A stretch of 49,716 nt of DNA, taken from Actinomycetota bacterium. GTDB lineage: Bacteria > Actinomycetota > Thermoleophilia > Gaiellales > Gaiellaceae. Position numbers and translations under genes: made by a program. Below, piece by piece: positions 32,400 through 40,152 of this stretch (position 1 is its first letter; each line of letters starts with the position of its first letter). The DNA lies in the NCBI GenBank assembly GCA_005883355.1, contig VAXG01000038.1, forward strand, positions 30,966 through 80,681, given 5' to 3'. The notes under the pieces were generated by a model, which was not told the DNA's origin, did no database searches, and saw nothing but the letters and a program-made list of their open reading frames with translations.

Positions 32400-33678
32400 C
32401 TGCGAGTCCCCGGTAAGTCCAGCCGGCATCCTCAGCCGCTCTGCGGTCGACACCCATGCATCCGTCGATCACGAGTCGGCGCGCGGGGCGCAGCGCGCGC
32501 CAGTCGACGTCGCTGAGCTGGGGCAGCGCGGTCATGACTGCGAGTGCGTCAGCGTCCTCGACGGAAGCCTCGAACGAACGCTCGCGGGTCAGTCGCGCGC
32601 GCGGCTCGAAGGGCTCGGCAGTCGGGTCCCAGGCAGCGACCGTTGCTCCGCGCTCCAGAAGTTGCGAGACGACCTTGAGCGGGAGCGAGTCGCGCAACGT
32701 CGAGGTGCCGGGCTTGTACGTCAGCCCGGCGACAGCGATCCGCCTCCCATCCAGTGAGCCGAGTGACTCCTCGAGCCAGCCGAACGCGATCTCCGCGTGG
32801 CGCTCGTTCGCCCGGATCACGGTCTCGAAGAGCTCCGGCCGTCCACATCGCTCTCCCACGTCTCGGAGCGTGATCAGGTCGCGTGTGAGCGTCGCGCCCG
32901 AGAACGCCGTGCCCGGCCACAGCGGCGCGGAAGGCGAGACTCGCGGGTCGGCGCGGAGCGCGGCCGCCACTTCCATTGGATCGGCTCCCACACTCAGCGA
33001 GAGCCACGCCAGATCGTTCGCGAACGCGACACAGAGCGCGAGGTACGCGTTCGTCGCGTGCTTCGCCATCTCCGCCGCCGCGAGTCCGAGCCGCCTCGGC
33101 TCTTCCGAGAAGGGAGCAAGGGCACGAGCAGCGCGCTCGAACGCCTCTTCGTCATCAGCACCGATGAGCAGGCGCGCAGGGTGGAGAAAGTCCTCGAGCG
33201 CACTCCCAAGGCGAAGGTTCTCCGGCGCGTGGGCAAGCAGAAGATCGCGCTCCTCGGCGTGGAGCAGGTCGCGCCAGCGTCGGCATGTGCCGACCGGGAC
33301 CTGGGAACCGACCAGCAGGAGAGCACCGCCGGGGGCCTCGTTGGCGAACGCGCGGACTGCATTGTCGAGGCGCGGATCGGCAACATTCCCCACACCGTCT
33401 ACCTGGGTGTCGTAGACCAGGTGCACCACACTTGCTTCGGCCATCGCCGTCGCGGGATCGTCCACGATCGAGAGGATGCCGCCGTCGAGCGCCAGCCGTA
33501 GCGCCTCGTCCAAACCCGGCTCAGACACCGGGCCCGAGGCCTCGGCGATCGCCGACCGGAGTTGGGAATCAGGGTCCCAGCCCAGAACGCGTCGTCCGCA
33601 AGTACTCCAAGCCGCAGCTGCCACGCTGCCGAGGTGCCACAGTCCAACAACCGCTACCGCGTCTCCCTCACGGCTCAT
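32392..33678 (-). CDS. Nucleotide-sugar dehydrogenase-like protein lacking the catalytic cysteine
   Basis: A 428-residue member of the UDP-glucose/GDP-mannose dehydrogenase family: VAVVGLWHLGSVAAAAW (Rossmann, 8-24), the VGSQVPVGT loop, AEMAKHATNAYLA with the conserved Lys206, and a C-terminal domain with GLTYKPGTSTLRDS. In true dehydrogenases the third part of the active site reads FGGSCFPKD; here residues 259-267 are FSGATLTRD, so the thioester-forming Cys is Thr263 and the following Lys is Arg. Two-step oxidation to a uronic acid should not work in the usual way. It might stop at the aldehyde, act on another group, or be inactive. It is followed by GtrA and preceded by the truncated flippase copy. 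Confidence 0.8.
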   Translation of the reverse strand: MSREGDAVAVVGLWHLGSVAAAAWSTCGRRVLGWDPDSQLRSAIAEASGPVSEPGLDEALRLALDGGILSIVDDPATAMAEASVVHLVYDTQVDGVGNVADPRLDNAVRAFANEAPGGALLLVGSQVPVGTCRRWRDLLHAEERDLLLAHAPENLRLGSALEDFLHPARLLIGADDEEAFERAARALAPFSEEPRRLGLAAAEMAKHATNAYLALCVAFANDLAWLSLSVGADPMEVAAALRADPRVSPSAPLWPGTAFSGATLTRDLITLRDVGERCGRPELFETVIRANERHAEIAFGWLEESLGSLDGRRIAVAGLTYKPGTSTLRDSLPLKVVSQLLERGATVAAWDPTAEPFEPRARLTRERSFEASVEDADALAVMTALPQLSDVDWRALRPARRLVIDGCMGVDRRAAEDAGWTYRGLAGA

Positions 33679-34652
33679 CCTGTCACCGGACGCGAGGGAA
33701 CCTTCGCTCTCGAAACCGCTCTCACCGTAGGCCGACCAACGGACTCCGCGCAGCCGCGACCATCGCGAGAAGCAGCAGCGCCCGCTTCGCCTCCCGTGAA
33801 GTGGGCCTTGACGATCAGCAGGTCGATGTGGGTGAGGAGGGCGATGCCGACCAGGCCGACTGCGACCGGCGCGAGATACCGCAGAAACGGGCGCAGGTCG
33901 ATTCGCGACTCCCTCGAGCTGTCGGCGAGCGGGGCACGGATCAGGCCGAACGCGAGCGCCGTGCCGACCAGCGCGCTCGCGGTCGTCGCCAGAACTGCTG
34001 CGCCGAGGCGATACCCCGCCGCGGCGGCGATCGCGAAGACCCCGAGGCGCAGCAGGAACGGGACGACGTACAGCGCGGCGAGCGCGTGAAAGCGCTGAGT
34101 GCCCTGGAGTACGCCCATCGCAACAGGCGCGATGAACGCTGTGACGAGGCCTGCCTCGGCCAGGACGACCACACCAGTCGAGTCGATGTTGAGCAGATTC
34201 GAGAGCGGCAAGGCCAGCACGAGCGCGAGCACGACCAGTGGCCCGGTCGCGATGAGAGCGAGGCGGAGCGTCCGCCGTGCGAACGCATAGGCGCTTGCGG
34301 AGTCGCCGGACGCGATGCGGCGCGACACCTCACGCGAGACCGCCATCTGCAGCGCCTGAGCGGGGATGAGGACGACTGCCAGCAGCCCGAGCAGCGCGGC
34401 GAGCGAGCCGTATCTGTCGCTGCCGAGCAACCTGCCGGCGGCGAGCAGGAAGATGTAGTTCGCGACGATCGCAACGCCGGAGGCAACAGCGAGCAGCGCG
34501 CCGCTTCGCGCTCCACTCTGAAGCCGTGTCGATTGGGGGATCGTCAGTTCCGATGGCGCCTGGGTCGAGGCCACCGCAGCATTCTGCGCGAACGAGCGGC
34601 TGCGCCCACTGAAGAACCCCGAGCGTCTCCTCCTGCCTCGCGACTTAGCCAT
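33675..34652 (-). pseudogene. Truncated duplicate of the flippase domain
   Basis: The first 60 or so residues from ATG 34652 are specific to this copy. Then residues from ARSGALLAVASGVAIVANYI onwards match the fusion protein at 20661 almost exactly up to HIDLLIVKAHFTGGEAG, about two thirds of the way through the flippase domain, where homology stops at about 33778. The rest is a frame-junk tail ending at a TGA that overlaps the dehydrogenase ATG. About five helices and the whole GT-C half are missing, so transport is unlikely. An AGGAG ribosome site 7 nt before the ATG suggests it may still be translated and may deliver ribosomes to the dehydrogenase gene. Confidence 0.78.
33778..34520 (-). 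repeat. Direct repeat, copy 2 (flippase fragment)
   Basis: The partner of 23296-24038: same strand, constant offset 10,482 bp, no indel, about 28 mismatches in 743 bp by hand count. Most are silent, giving about six amino-acid differences. The junction at 33778 abruptly enters unrelated sequence. The two copies could recombine and excise or exchange the 9.7 kb between them. Confidence 0.9.
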
Positions 34653-34938
34653 CGGGCTACTCCTCTACACGTTCTGCACCGACAGCTTGGCGTCATGCTG
34701 CGGTCGATCGTCGACGGCGGGTCGATCCTGCGTCGCCTGGCGTTTCCGCCGATTCTCATTGAGGCGTCCGTCAGGATTTGCATCACCTGCTTTCATCACC
34801 ATCTCCACGCAGGGATCCGCCTGTTCGCGTTGATCCAGGCGAGCACCGCCTTTGTACGTAGGGGAGTTGGGTCTCGTAGCGCCGTGCGTGGCTCGAGCGA
34901 CGCACGGCCGCCCACGCGAGCCCTGCGACCGGACGCGG
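34653..34938. other. Intergenic region upstream of the flippase relic
   Basis: 286 bp between the 3' end of the FkbM gene (34939) and the start of the truncated flippase (34652). It should contain the promoter for the minus-strand relic-dehydrogenase-GtrA unit, but I see no clear TANNNT element at the expected distance, and no gene or structured repeat. Confidence 0.4.
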
Positions 34939-35682
34939 TCAAGTTGCGATCTCCGGCCGTTCGAAGCGGTGGAAGATCGCATCTGCCTGCAGAAGCTGCC
35001 CCGTCTGCGGATTCGTGAATCCGGGCTCGAGACCCACCATGACATAGCCCTTGCCGAGCAAAAGTTGATACAGCGCGCCAAATGTCAGCTCGTCGCTGTA
35101 GAGAGGCGTTAGTGACATTTCGACCTGCACCGTGTCGATCTTCGGGAGGCATCGATCGGCACCTCGGAGTACGCGACCCTCGAACCCCTGCGCGTCGATC
35201 TTGAGATAGACACCCTCGCCGGGGTGACAGAGATTGTGGAAGATCGCGTCCAGCATCCGGATCTCGACGTCTTCCGTGCCGACGAATCTTGACTCCGGGG
35301 CAGCCTCCATATGTAAGGGAAGCATTTCGAGCATCGAGCTGCTTTCCGAGTTTGCAGCGACGTTGATGGTCGCCATGCCCTCGACGTCCCCGAGTGCAAA
35401 GTTGAACGCTTGCCAATTCGGATCTTCCCCTACAAGCGACTGCAGTCTGCGGAACGGGACGCTCAGCGGCTCGAACGAGCAGATACGGCCCTCGAAGCCG
35501 AGATCACTTCGCAAGTGGTGCGCAAACTGGCCCGCGTTCGCTCCGACGTCCAGAACGACATCGATTCGCCATGAGCTCATCAGGCGCCGCCGTCGGGCTA
35601 TCGGGTGTGATTCGGGGTTGAATCTTGCAAGGTCGTACCCGAGACTCCACAGTCGTCTCCGTACCTCGCGCTTGAGAGTCAT
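34939..35682 (-). CDS. FkbM-family SAM-dependent methyltransferase
   Basis: A 247-residue protein from ATG 35682: VVLDVGANAGQFAHHL is motif I, ICSFEPLSVPFRRLQ the acidic loop, NVAANSESSSML and YLKIDAQGFEGRVLRGA the later FkbM signatures. A longer form from ATG 35754 is possible, but residues before MTLKREVRRRLWSLGYDL do not look like the family N-terminus. It probably O-methylates a sugar of the glycan. Transcribed alone on the minus strand, back-to-back with the gene at 35839. Confidence 0.82.
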   Translation of the reverse strand: MTLKREVRRRLWSLGYDLARFNPESHPIARRRRLMSSWRIDVVLDVGANAGQFAHHLRSDLGFEGRICSFEPLSVPFRRLQSLVGEDPNWQAFNFALGDVEGMATINVAANSESSSMLEMLPLHMEAAPESRFVGTEDVEIRMLDAIFHNLCHPGEGVYLKIDAQGFEGRVLRGADRCLPKIDTVQVEMSLTPLYSDELTFGALYQLLLGKGYVMVGLEPGFTNPQTGQLLQADAIFHRFERPEIAT

Positions 35683-35838
35683 CGAAACATCTGCCACCTC
35701 GGAATGCCCGTGGACATTGAACTTGGCGCCGAGCTCGTCCAGCTGCTTCCGCATGGGCCAGAAGTGGTCGCTAGTGTGTGACTCTCCAGCCGTGTAGCAA
35801 ACGCTGGTCTGTGCCGTCCCAAGACCGTAGTTTCCGCA

Positions 35839-36720
35839 TTGCCGTTGTTACGAGTCACGATTCGTCATTACTACGACTTCGGGACGGACCGGGCCATCGT
35901 CGGAGACGATCTTGTGCGCCCGGACGCCTGGGACAGGCTCCGGACGAAGACAAGCGGAGTCTTCGCCATACCGCCCACGCGCGAGGAGTTCGTCCAAACG
36001 GCCGAGGGGCGAGCTGACATTGCCGGTCGAGCGCGGGCAATCGACGCGTGGCTTGAGGGACGAGGCGCAAGAGTCGTCGCCTCCTACGGTGTGGGCGGAG
36101 CCGCCCTCGAGTGGTGGTTGCACAAGCTTCGTCCACGCCGCAAGCTCATCGTGACCGACTATGGAGAGGCGACTGTACAGCGCCTCGTCGAGACCTTCCC
36201 GGAAGTCGTCGTTCGCTACCACGACCTGCTCCGTGACGAACCGCTTGTGGCCGACGTTCACCTCTTCCATCGAATTGACACCGAGCTCACCAACCGCGAG
36301 TGGCAAGAAGTCTTCACCCGCTTTGCTCGGGTGCCCATACTCGTGGTCGCGACGGAGGTGCTCGACCTTCGACGACTCCTGCTCGAGCTCCGCTTGCGCC
36401 GGCGGATGAAGCTGCGCCACGCGACCAAGGCCGGATACCTCCGGTCGAGCGCAGCTTTCGAAGCGCTCTGGCGACCGACGCACACGTCCCACCCGATCCG
36501 GATGCACGACCTAAGTAGCTGGGAGCTCCGACCACGAGCCGTGGGTCGCACCGACTCGGCCCGCGGTCTCTCGCACACGTACGAACCCCTTCCCGACCGC
36601 AGAGTCCGCACGCGCGCAGCCGAGCCTTCCGACGTCATCGACCACCTCCGCAAAGGGGATCGAACTGTGGGAGGGCTGTCGCGACATCACGAGGGAGGAC
36701 TCCAGCGACCCGATCCGTGA
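35839..36720 (+). CDS. Methyltransferase-like protein of uncertain function
   Basis: A 293-residue protein. The middle looks like a degenerate class I SAM fold: VVASYGVGGAALEWWL in place of motif I, LIVTDYGEATVQRL as the acidic strand, and VHLFHRIDTELTNREW for motif II. No known family is certain. The start is uncertain: TTG 35839 lies 5 nt after a TAGTTT hexamer (35828-35833), close to the leaderless layout elsewhere, and TTG 35845 is also possible. The last 60 residues (after SSWELRPR) are Arg/Asp-rich and unlike the rest, suggesting that an original stop was lost or the end is frameshifted. It lies beside methyltransferase and GT-C genes. Confidence 0.55.
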   Translation: MPLLRVTIRHYYDFGTDRAIVGDDLVRPDAWDRLRTKTSGVFAIPPTREEFVQTAEGRADIAGRARAIDAWLEGRGARVVASYGVGGAALEWWLHKLRPRRKLIVTDYGEATVQRLVETFPEVVVRYHDLLRDEPLVADVHLFHRIDTELTNREWQEVFTRFARVPILVVATEVLDLRRLLLELRLRRRMKLRHATKAGYLRSSAAFEALWRPTHTSHPIRMHDLSSWELRPRAVGRTDSARGLSHTYEPLPDRRVRTRAAEPSDVIDHLRKGDRTVGGLSRHHEGGLQRPDP

Positions 36721-36843
36721 GGAGCCCGCTTTCGGGGAGCCTGATCGACTGAAAGCCCGGCTCCCGGACGATCGACGAGCGCGTAACCCTGAGCCGCGAC
36801 CTCTGACGGGCGCGTGCGGTAATGAGCCGAGGGTGACGAAGTC

Positions 36844-38760
36844 GTGACGGGGCAAGCTGTCGTGGTCGCATTCGGCGAAAGCGCAGTCTTTGCCATCGTC
36901 GCGCTCTGTGCCGGGGAGTTCCTCCTCTCCCGCGCCGAACTTCTCGTCGGACGGGCACTCGGAGGCGCCGTCGTCCGCGACCGGGCTCCGTCGGCGACGC
37001 GCCTGGGCTCGGCGTTGCTGGTTGGCTTCGGCACCGAAGGCTACGTCGGCGTCGGTCTGGGGCTGGCGCGCATCTTCAGCTGGATCTCGCTGGTGATCGC
37101 TGCCCTGGTCGTCGTTGCCGTCGGTCGGGGCGTCCTACGGCGTTACGCCGCCGCCGCACGACATCTCTCTCTTCGCACGGTCGACCGGCTCATCGGCCTC
37201 GGGCTGGCAGGCGTAGCCGTCCTTGTACTCGCCAACGCTCAAGCGGCTCTCGCACCCCCCAGGCAAACAGACGAGCTCTCCTACCACCTGCCGCAGGCGG
37301 AGGTGATCGTGCATACGCACCGCCTGCCGCTCACGCTGGGCGGGCACTACTTCTACGGCAACCTTCCCAAGCTCATGGAGGTGCTGTATGCGGAAGCGCT
37401 CGCGGTCTCCGACGACTTCCCGCTAACGCATCTCGTCCATCTGATGATCGTCTGCTCGTTCCTGATCTTCCTCTACGGGACGATGCGCAGGTTCTTCGGT
37501 GGCAACGCCGGATTGCTGGCGGTTCTGTTCGTTCTGCTCTACGGCGACTTCCTGGAGAACGCGACCACGGCGCTCATCGACGCGGCCGGCGTCAGCTACG
37601 AGATCGGCAGCCTCCTCGCCTTCGCGTCCTGGGTCGAGGGACGTCGCCCCGAAGACGCCGCCCGCTCGGCGCTCATGATGGCCTTCGCGTTAAGCGTCAA
37701 GTACACGTCGGCGCCGATGCTGCTTTTCCTCGGTGCAATGCTCGCGATCGCGCTGTTCCTCTCGAGTCCACGTCTCCGATACCGCGCGCGGTTCGTCGGT
37801 GCGCTCGCCGCGACGGTGGTCGTCGGCTGTGGCTTCTGGTACGCGAAGAACGCCGTCCGCTACGGTAACCCGTTCTACCCTCTCTACTTCGGGCACCCGG
37901 GTGTCAGCGACCTCGCCTATCGAGGCCTGATCAACGACATCCAACGGTTCGGACCGCGAACGCTGCACGACTTCGTGCGCATCCCTTCCCGGTATGCGCG
38001 CCTGGCCGATCTGACCGTCTTCTTGAGCTTCTACCTAGGACCGTTCGCGCTGCTAGTCCGCCGCTCGACCGTGATCGTGCGCCTGCTGTTTGCGTGGGCC
38101 GTCCTCTACTCCACCTACTGGTTCTTCCTTGCCACGCATCAGACGCGATTCCTGATGTCGGCCGTGATTACGGCCGCGATCCTGCTGGCGATCGCCCTTG
38201 TCCACCTCAGAGGGCTTCTTCCGCGACTCGGGCTCGTCACGGCGGCCATCGTCGCGATCGTCTTCACGAACATAAGGATCGTTGATCCGAGGCCCGCGAA
38301 CATCAGCTACACGACCAAGGTCAAGCTTCGCTATTCGACGTGGGCGTATGCCCTCGGCCGCGAGAGCACGACCGAATATCTCCAGCCGTACTTTGGGTGT
38401 CACCTCACGGCGCTCCACTACCTCGAGCAGCGCCATCTGACGGGCAACGTGATCGACAACTGGACGCAGTGGCACGACGCGGTCTTGACGATCTACGAGT
38501 CGGGAAACAAGTTCCGGAACTTCGCCTCGACCGATCGCGGCGCGCGGCTGTGGGCCGATCTCCGGAGCGGCGACATTAGGTACGTGTACGTCCGAGAGAG
38601 CATGAAGGCGGCGTTCGGCCATGCGACCGATCCCCAGGAGGTCGCCTATCGCGACGAGCGTCTTCCGGTTGAGACGACGATCCTGCGCCACGCACGCCCT
38701 GTTTGGTCGGAGGATGAGTGCCGCCTGTACCGGATCGAAGGTGAGGTTCGGGATTCGTGA
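36844..38760 (+). CDS. GT-C-type polytopic membrane glycosyltransferase
   Basis: A 638-residue membrane protein with 11-13 hydrophobic helices and a soluble C-terminal domain (about 480-638). The first large outer loop carries APPRQTDELSYHLPQAEVIV, closely parallel to PPNDQDALAYHL in the GT-C protein at 5383: an acidic residue followed by YHL, as in GT39/GT83-like enzymes using polyprenyl-phosphate sugars. LKVKYTSAP-like words (FALSVKYTSAP) and YGNPFYPLYFGHPG are also seen in such families. GTG 36844 is the first start that keeps the N-terminal helix, with GAGGG about 10 nt upstream as a modest ribosome site. Substrates unknown. Confidence 0.72.
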   Translation: MTGQAVVVAFGESAVFAIVALCAGEFLLSRAELLVGRALGGAVVRDRAPSATRLGSALLVGFGTEGYVGVGLGLARIFSWISLVIAALVVVAVGRGVLRRYAAAARHLSLRTVDRLIGLGLAGVAVLVLANAQAALAPPRQTDELSYHLPQAEVIVHTHRLPLTLGGHYFYGNLPKLMEVLYAEALAVSDDFPLTHLVHLMIVCSFLIFLYGTMRRFFGGNAGLLAVLFVLLYGDFLENATTALIDAAGVSYEIGSLLAFASWVEGRRPEDAARSALMMAFALSVKYTSAPMLLFLGAMLAIALFLSSPRLRYRARFVGALAATVVVGCGFWYAKNAVRYGNPFYPLYFGHPGVSDLAYRGLINDIQRFGPRTLHDFVRIPSRYARLADLTVFLSFYLGPFALLVRRSTVIVRLLFAWAVLYSTYWFFLATHQTRFLMSAVITAAILLAIALVHLRGLLPRLGLVTAAIVAIVFTNIRIVDPRPANISYTTKVKLRYSTWAYALGRESTTEYLQPYFGCHLTALHYLEQRHLTGNVIDNWTQWHDAVLTIYESGNKFRNFASTDRGARLWADLRSGDIRYVYVRESMKAAFGHATDPQEVAYRDERLPVETTILRHARPVWSEDECRLYRIEGEVRDS

Positions 38761-39036
38761 TCCCCGATAGCGTCGTCGCAGTTGGCCGCCGCTAGCATCA
38801 CGATCGTCTCCTTCACGTTTGTTCTCTTCTTTGTCGGCCGAGCACCTGTCCGCGGCCAGGACGAATGGTGGCCACGAGGGGCGCGGGCCAGATTGTCCGG
38901 GCGGTGGGATCCTTCCCCGACGACTTAGTCCGTCGTCTCGCCGGCGCGTTGCGTTTGTCGACGAACCCAACAACAGACAGATGTTCGGCCACGTAGCTGC
39001 GATGGGAGGGTATCCGCAGCTCCTTCAGCACGGCAC
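38761..39036. other. Intergenic region between convergent genes
   Basis: 276 bp between the GT-C stop (38760) and the aminotransferase stop (39037). A TAGCAT hexamer lies at 38793-38798, and a weak 48-codon + frame with a short hydrophobic stretch (ITIVSFTFVLFFVG) runs across it from TTG 38781. I do not call a gene. No strong terminator hairpin is visible. Confidence 0.35.
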
Positions 39037-40152
39037 TCAGGCGTCTTTGGCGGCGACGGCACCTGCGGACGCGACTTGAAGTGCTTCCTCGTCGGATAGG
39101 TCCGGATAGAGGGGGAGGCTCAGGATCTCGGCGGCGAGCCGCTCGCTTATCGCAAGGCTTCGATCGACCGGCATCAGATACGCGTATGCAGGCTGTCGCT
39201 GCACCGGCGTCGGGTAATGGATCGCCGTCTCGACACCCATATTTGCGAGCGTCTCCCGAAATCGGTCCCGTTCCCTCACACGTATGACGTACAGGTGGTA
39301 GACGTGGCGACGTCGCTCTGCTTCGATTGGCACGGAAGCGCTCGAGCCGTCGAGAGCAGAGCGATATCGCGCCGCCAGCTCTCGGCGCCTCTCATTCCAG
39401 CCGTCGAGATGCTTCAGTTTCGCCGTGAGCACCGCCGCTTGGAGCGCGTCGAGGCGGCTGTTTCGTCCTCGCAGTACGTGCTCGAAGCGCTCCCGCTCGC
39501 CGTAGTTACGCAGGAGGCGCGCGCGCGCTGCAACATCGGGGTCGCTCGTGACGACGGCGCCACCATCGCCGAGTGCGCCGAGGTTCTTCGTCGGATAGAA
39601 GCTGAATGCACCTGCTAGCCCAAACGAGCCCGCGCGCCGCCCATCGTACTCGGCCCCGTGCGCCTGAGCGCAGTCCTCGACCACGGTGATTCCGTAGCGC
39701 TGTGCAAGCCCGAGGATCTGGTCCAGGTCAGCACATTGGCCGTAGAGATGGACGGGCACAATCGCTCTGGTACGTGGCGTTATCGCCTCTTCGATCAGCG
39801 CCGGATCGAGTGTGTACGTGGTCTCTTCGCAGTCCACGAGCACCGGTCTTGCCCCCGCTCCCTCGATCCCCACGATCGTTGGAACGCACGTGTTCGCGGC
39901 CGTGATCACCTCATCACCCGGAACGAGGCCAGCGGCCTGGAGAGCGATCGTGATCGCGTCGGTGCCAGAAGCGACCCCGACCGCAAATCGCGTACCGCAA
40001 TACGACGCAAAAGTCGTCTCGAACCGGTCCAACTCCTCACCCAACACGTAGCGGCCGGCGTTGAGGACTCGGGCCATGACGTCCTGGAGCTCCTTGCGGT
40101 GGCGAGCCGTGTGTCGCGCGAGGTCGTTGAACGGAATGTCAGCCGCTTGCAT
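39037..40152 (-). CDS. DegT/DnrJ/EryC1/StrS-family sugar aminotransferase
   Basis: A 371-residue PLP enzyme. From ATG 40152 the protein starts in family style (IPFNDLARHTARHRKELQDV). FAVGVASGTDAITIALQAAG is the cofactor phosphate region, VVEDCAQAHGA holds the pyridine-binding Asp160, and FSFYPTKNLGALGDGGA the Schiff-base Lys189. These enzymes transaminate 3- or 4-keto sugar nucleotides to amino sugars. The open frame extends about 90 codons upstream into the epimerase gene and is ignored. It overlaps that gene by 14 bp and is the last of a four-gene minus operon; the keto substrate may come from the upstream SDR. Confidence 0.88.
   Translation of the reverse strand: MQAADIPFNDLARHTARHRKELQDVMARVLNAGRYVLGEELDRFETTFASYCGTRFAVGVASGTDAITIALQAAGLVPGDEVITAANTCVPTIVGIEGAGARPVLVDCEETTYTLDPALIEEAITPRTRAIVPVHLYGQCADLDQILGLAQRYGITVVEDCAQAHGAEYDGRRAGSFGLAGAFSFYPTKNLGALGDGGAVVTSDPDVAARARLLRNYGERERFEHVLRGRNSRLDALQAAVLTAKLKHLDGWNERRRELAARYRSALDGSSASVPIEAERRRHVYHLYVIRVRERDRFRETLANMGVETAIHYPTPVQRQPAYAYLMPVDRSLAISERLAAEILSLPLYPDLSDEEALQVASAGAVAAKDA

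Noticed and set aside
33285-35018. A 577-codon + strand open frame
   Set aside because: It is antisense to the dehydrogenase and the flippase copy; the translation is Arg/Glu/Gln-rich noise, and its likeness to the + frame at 23346-24155 only reflects the duplicated flippase DNA.
38781-38927. Small + frame with a hydrophobic stretch between convergent genes
   Set aside because: About 48 codons, no family, weak start; only a TAGCAT hexamer near, with no matching start codon at the leaderless distance.
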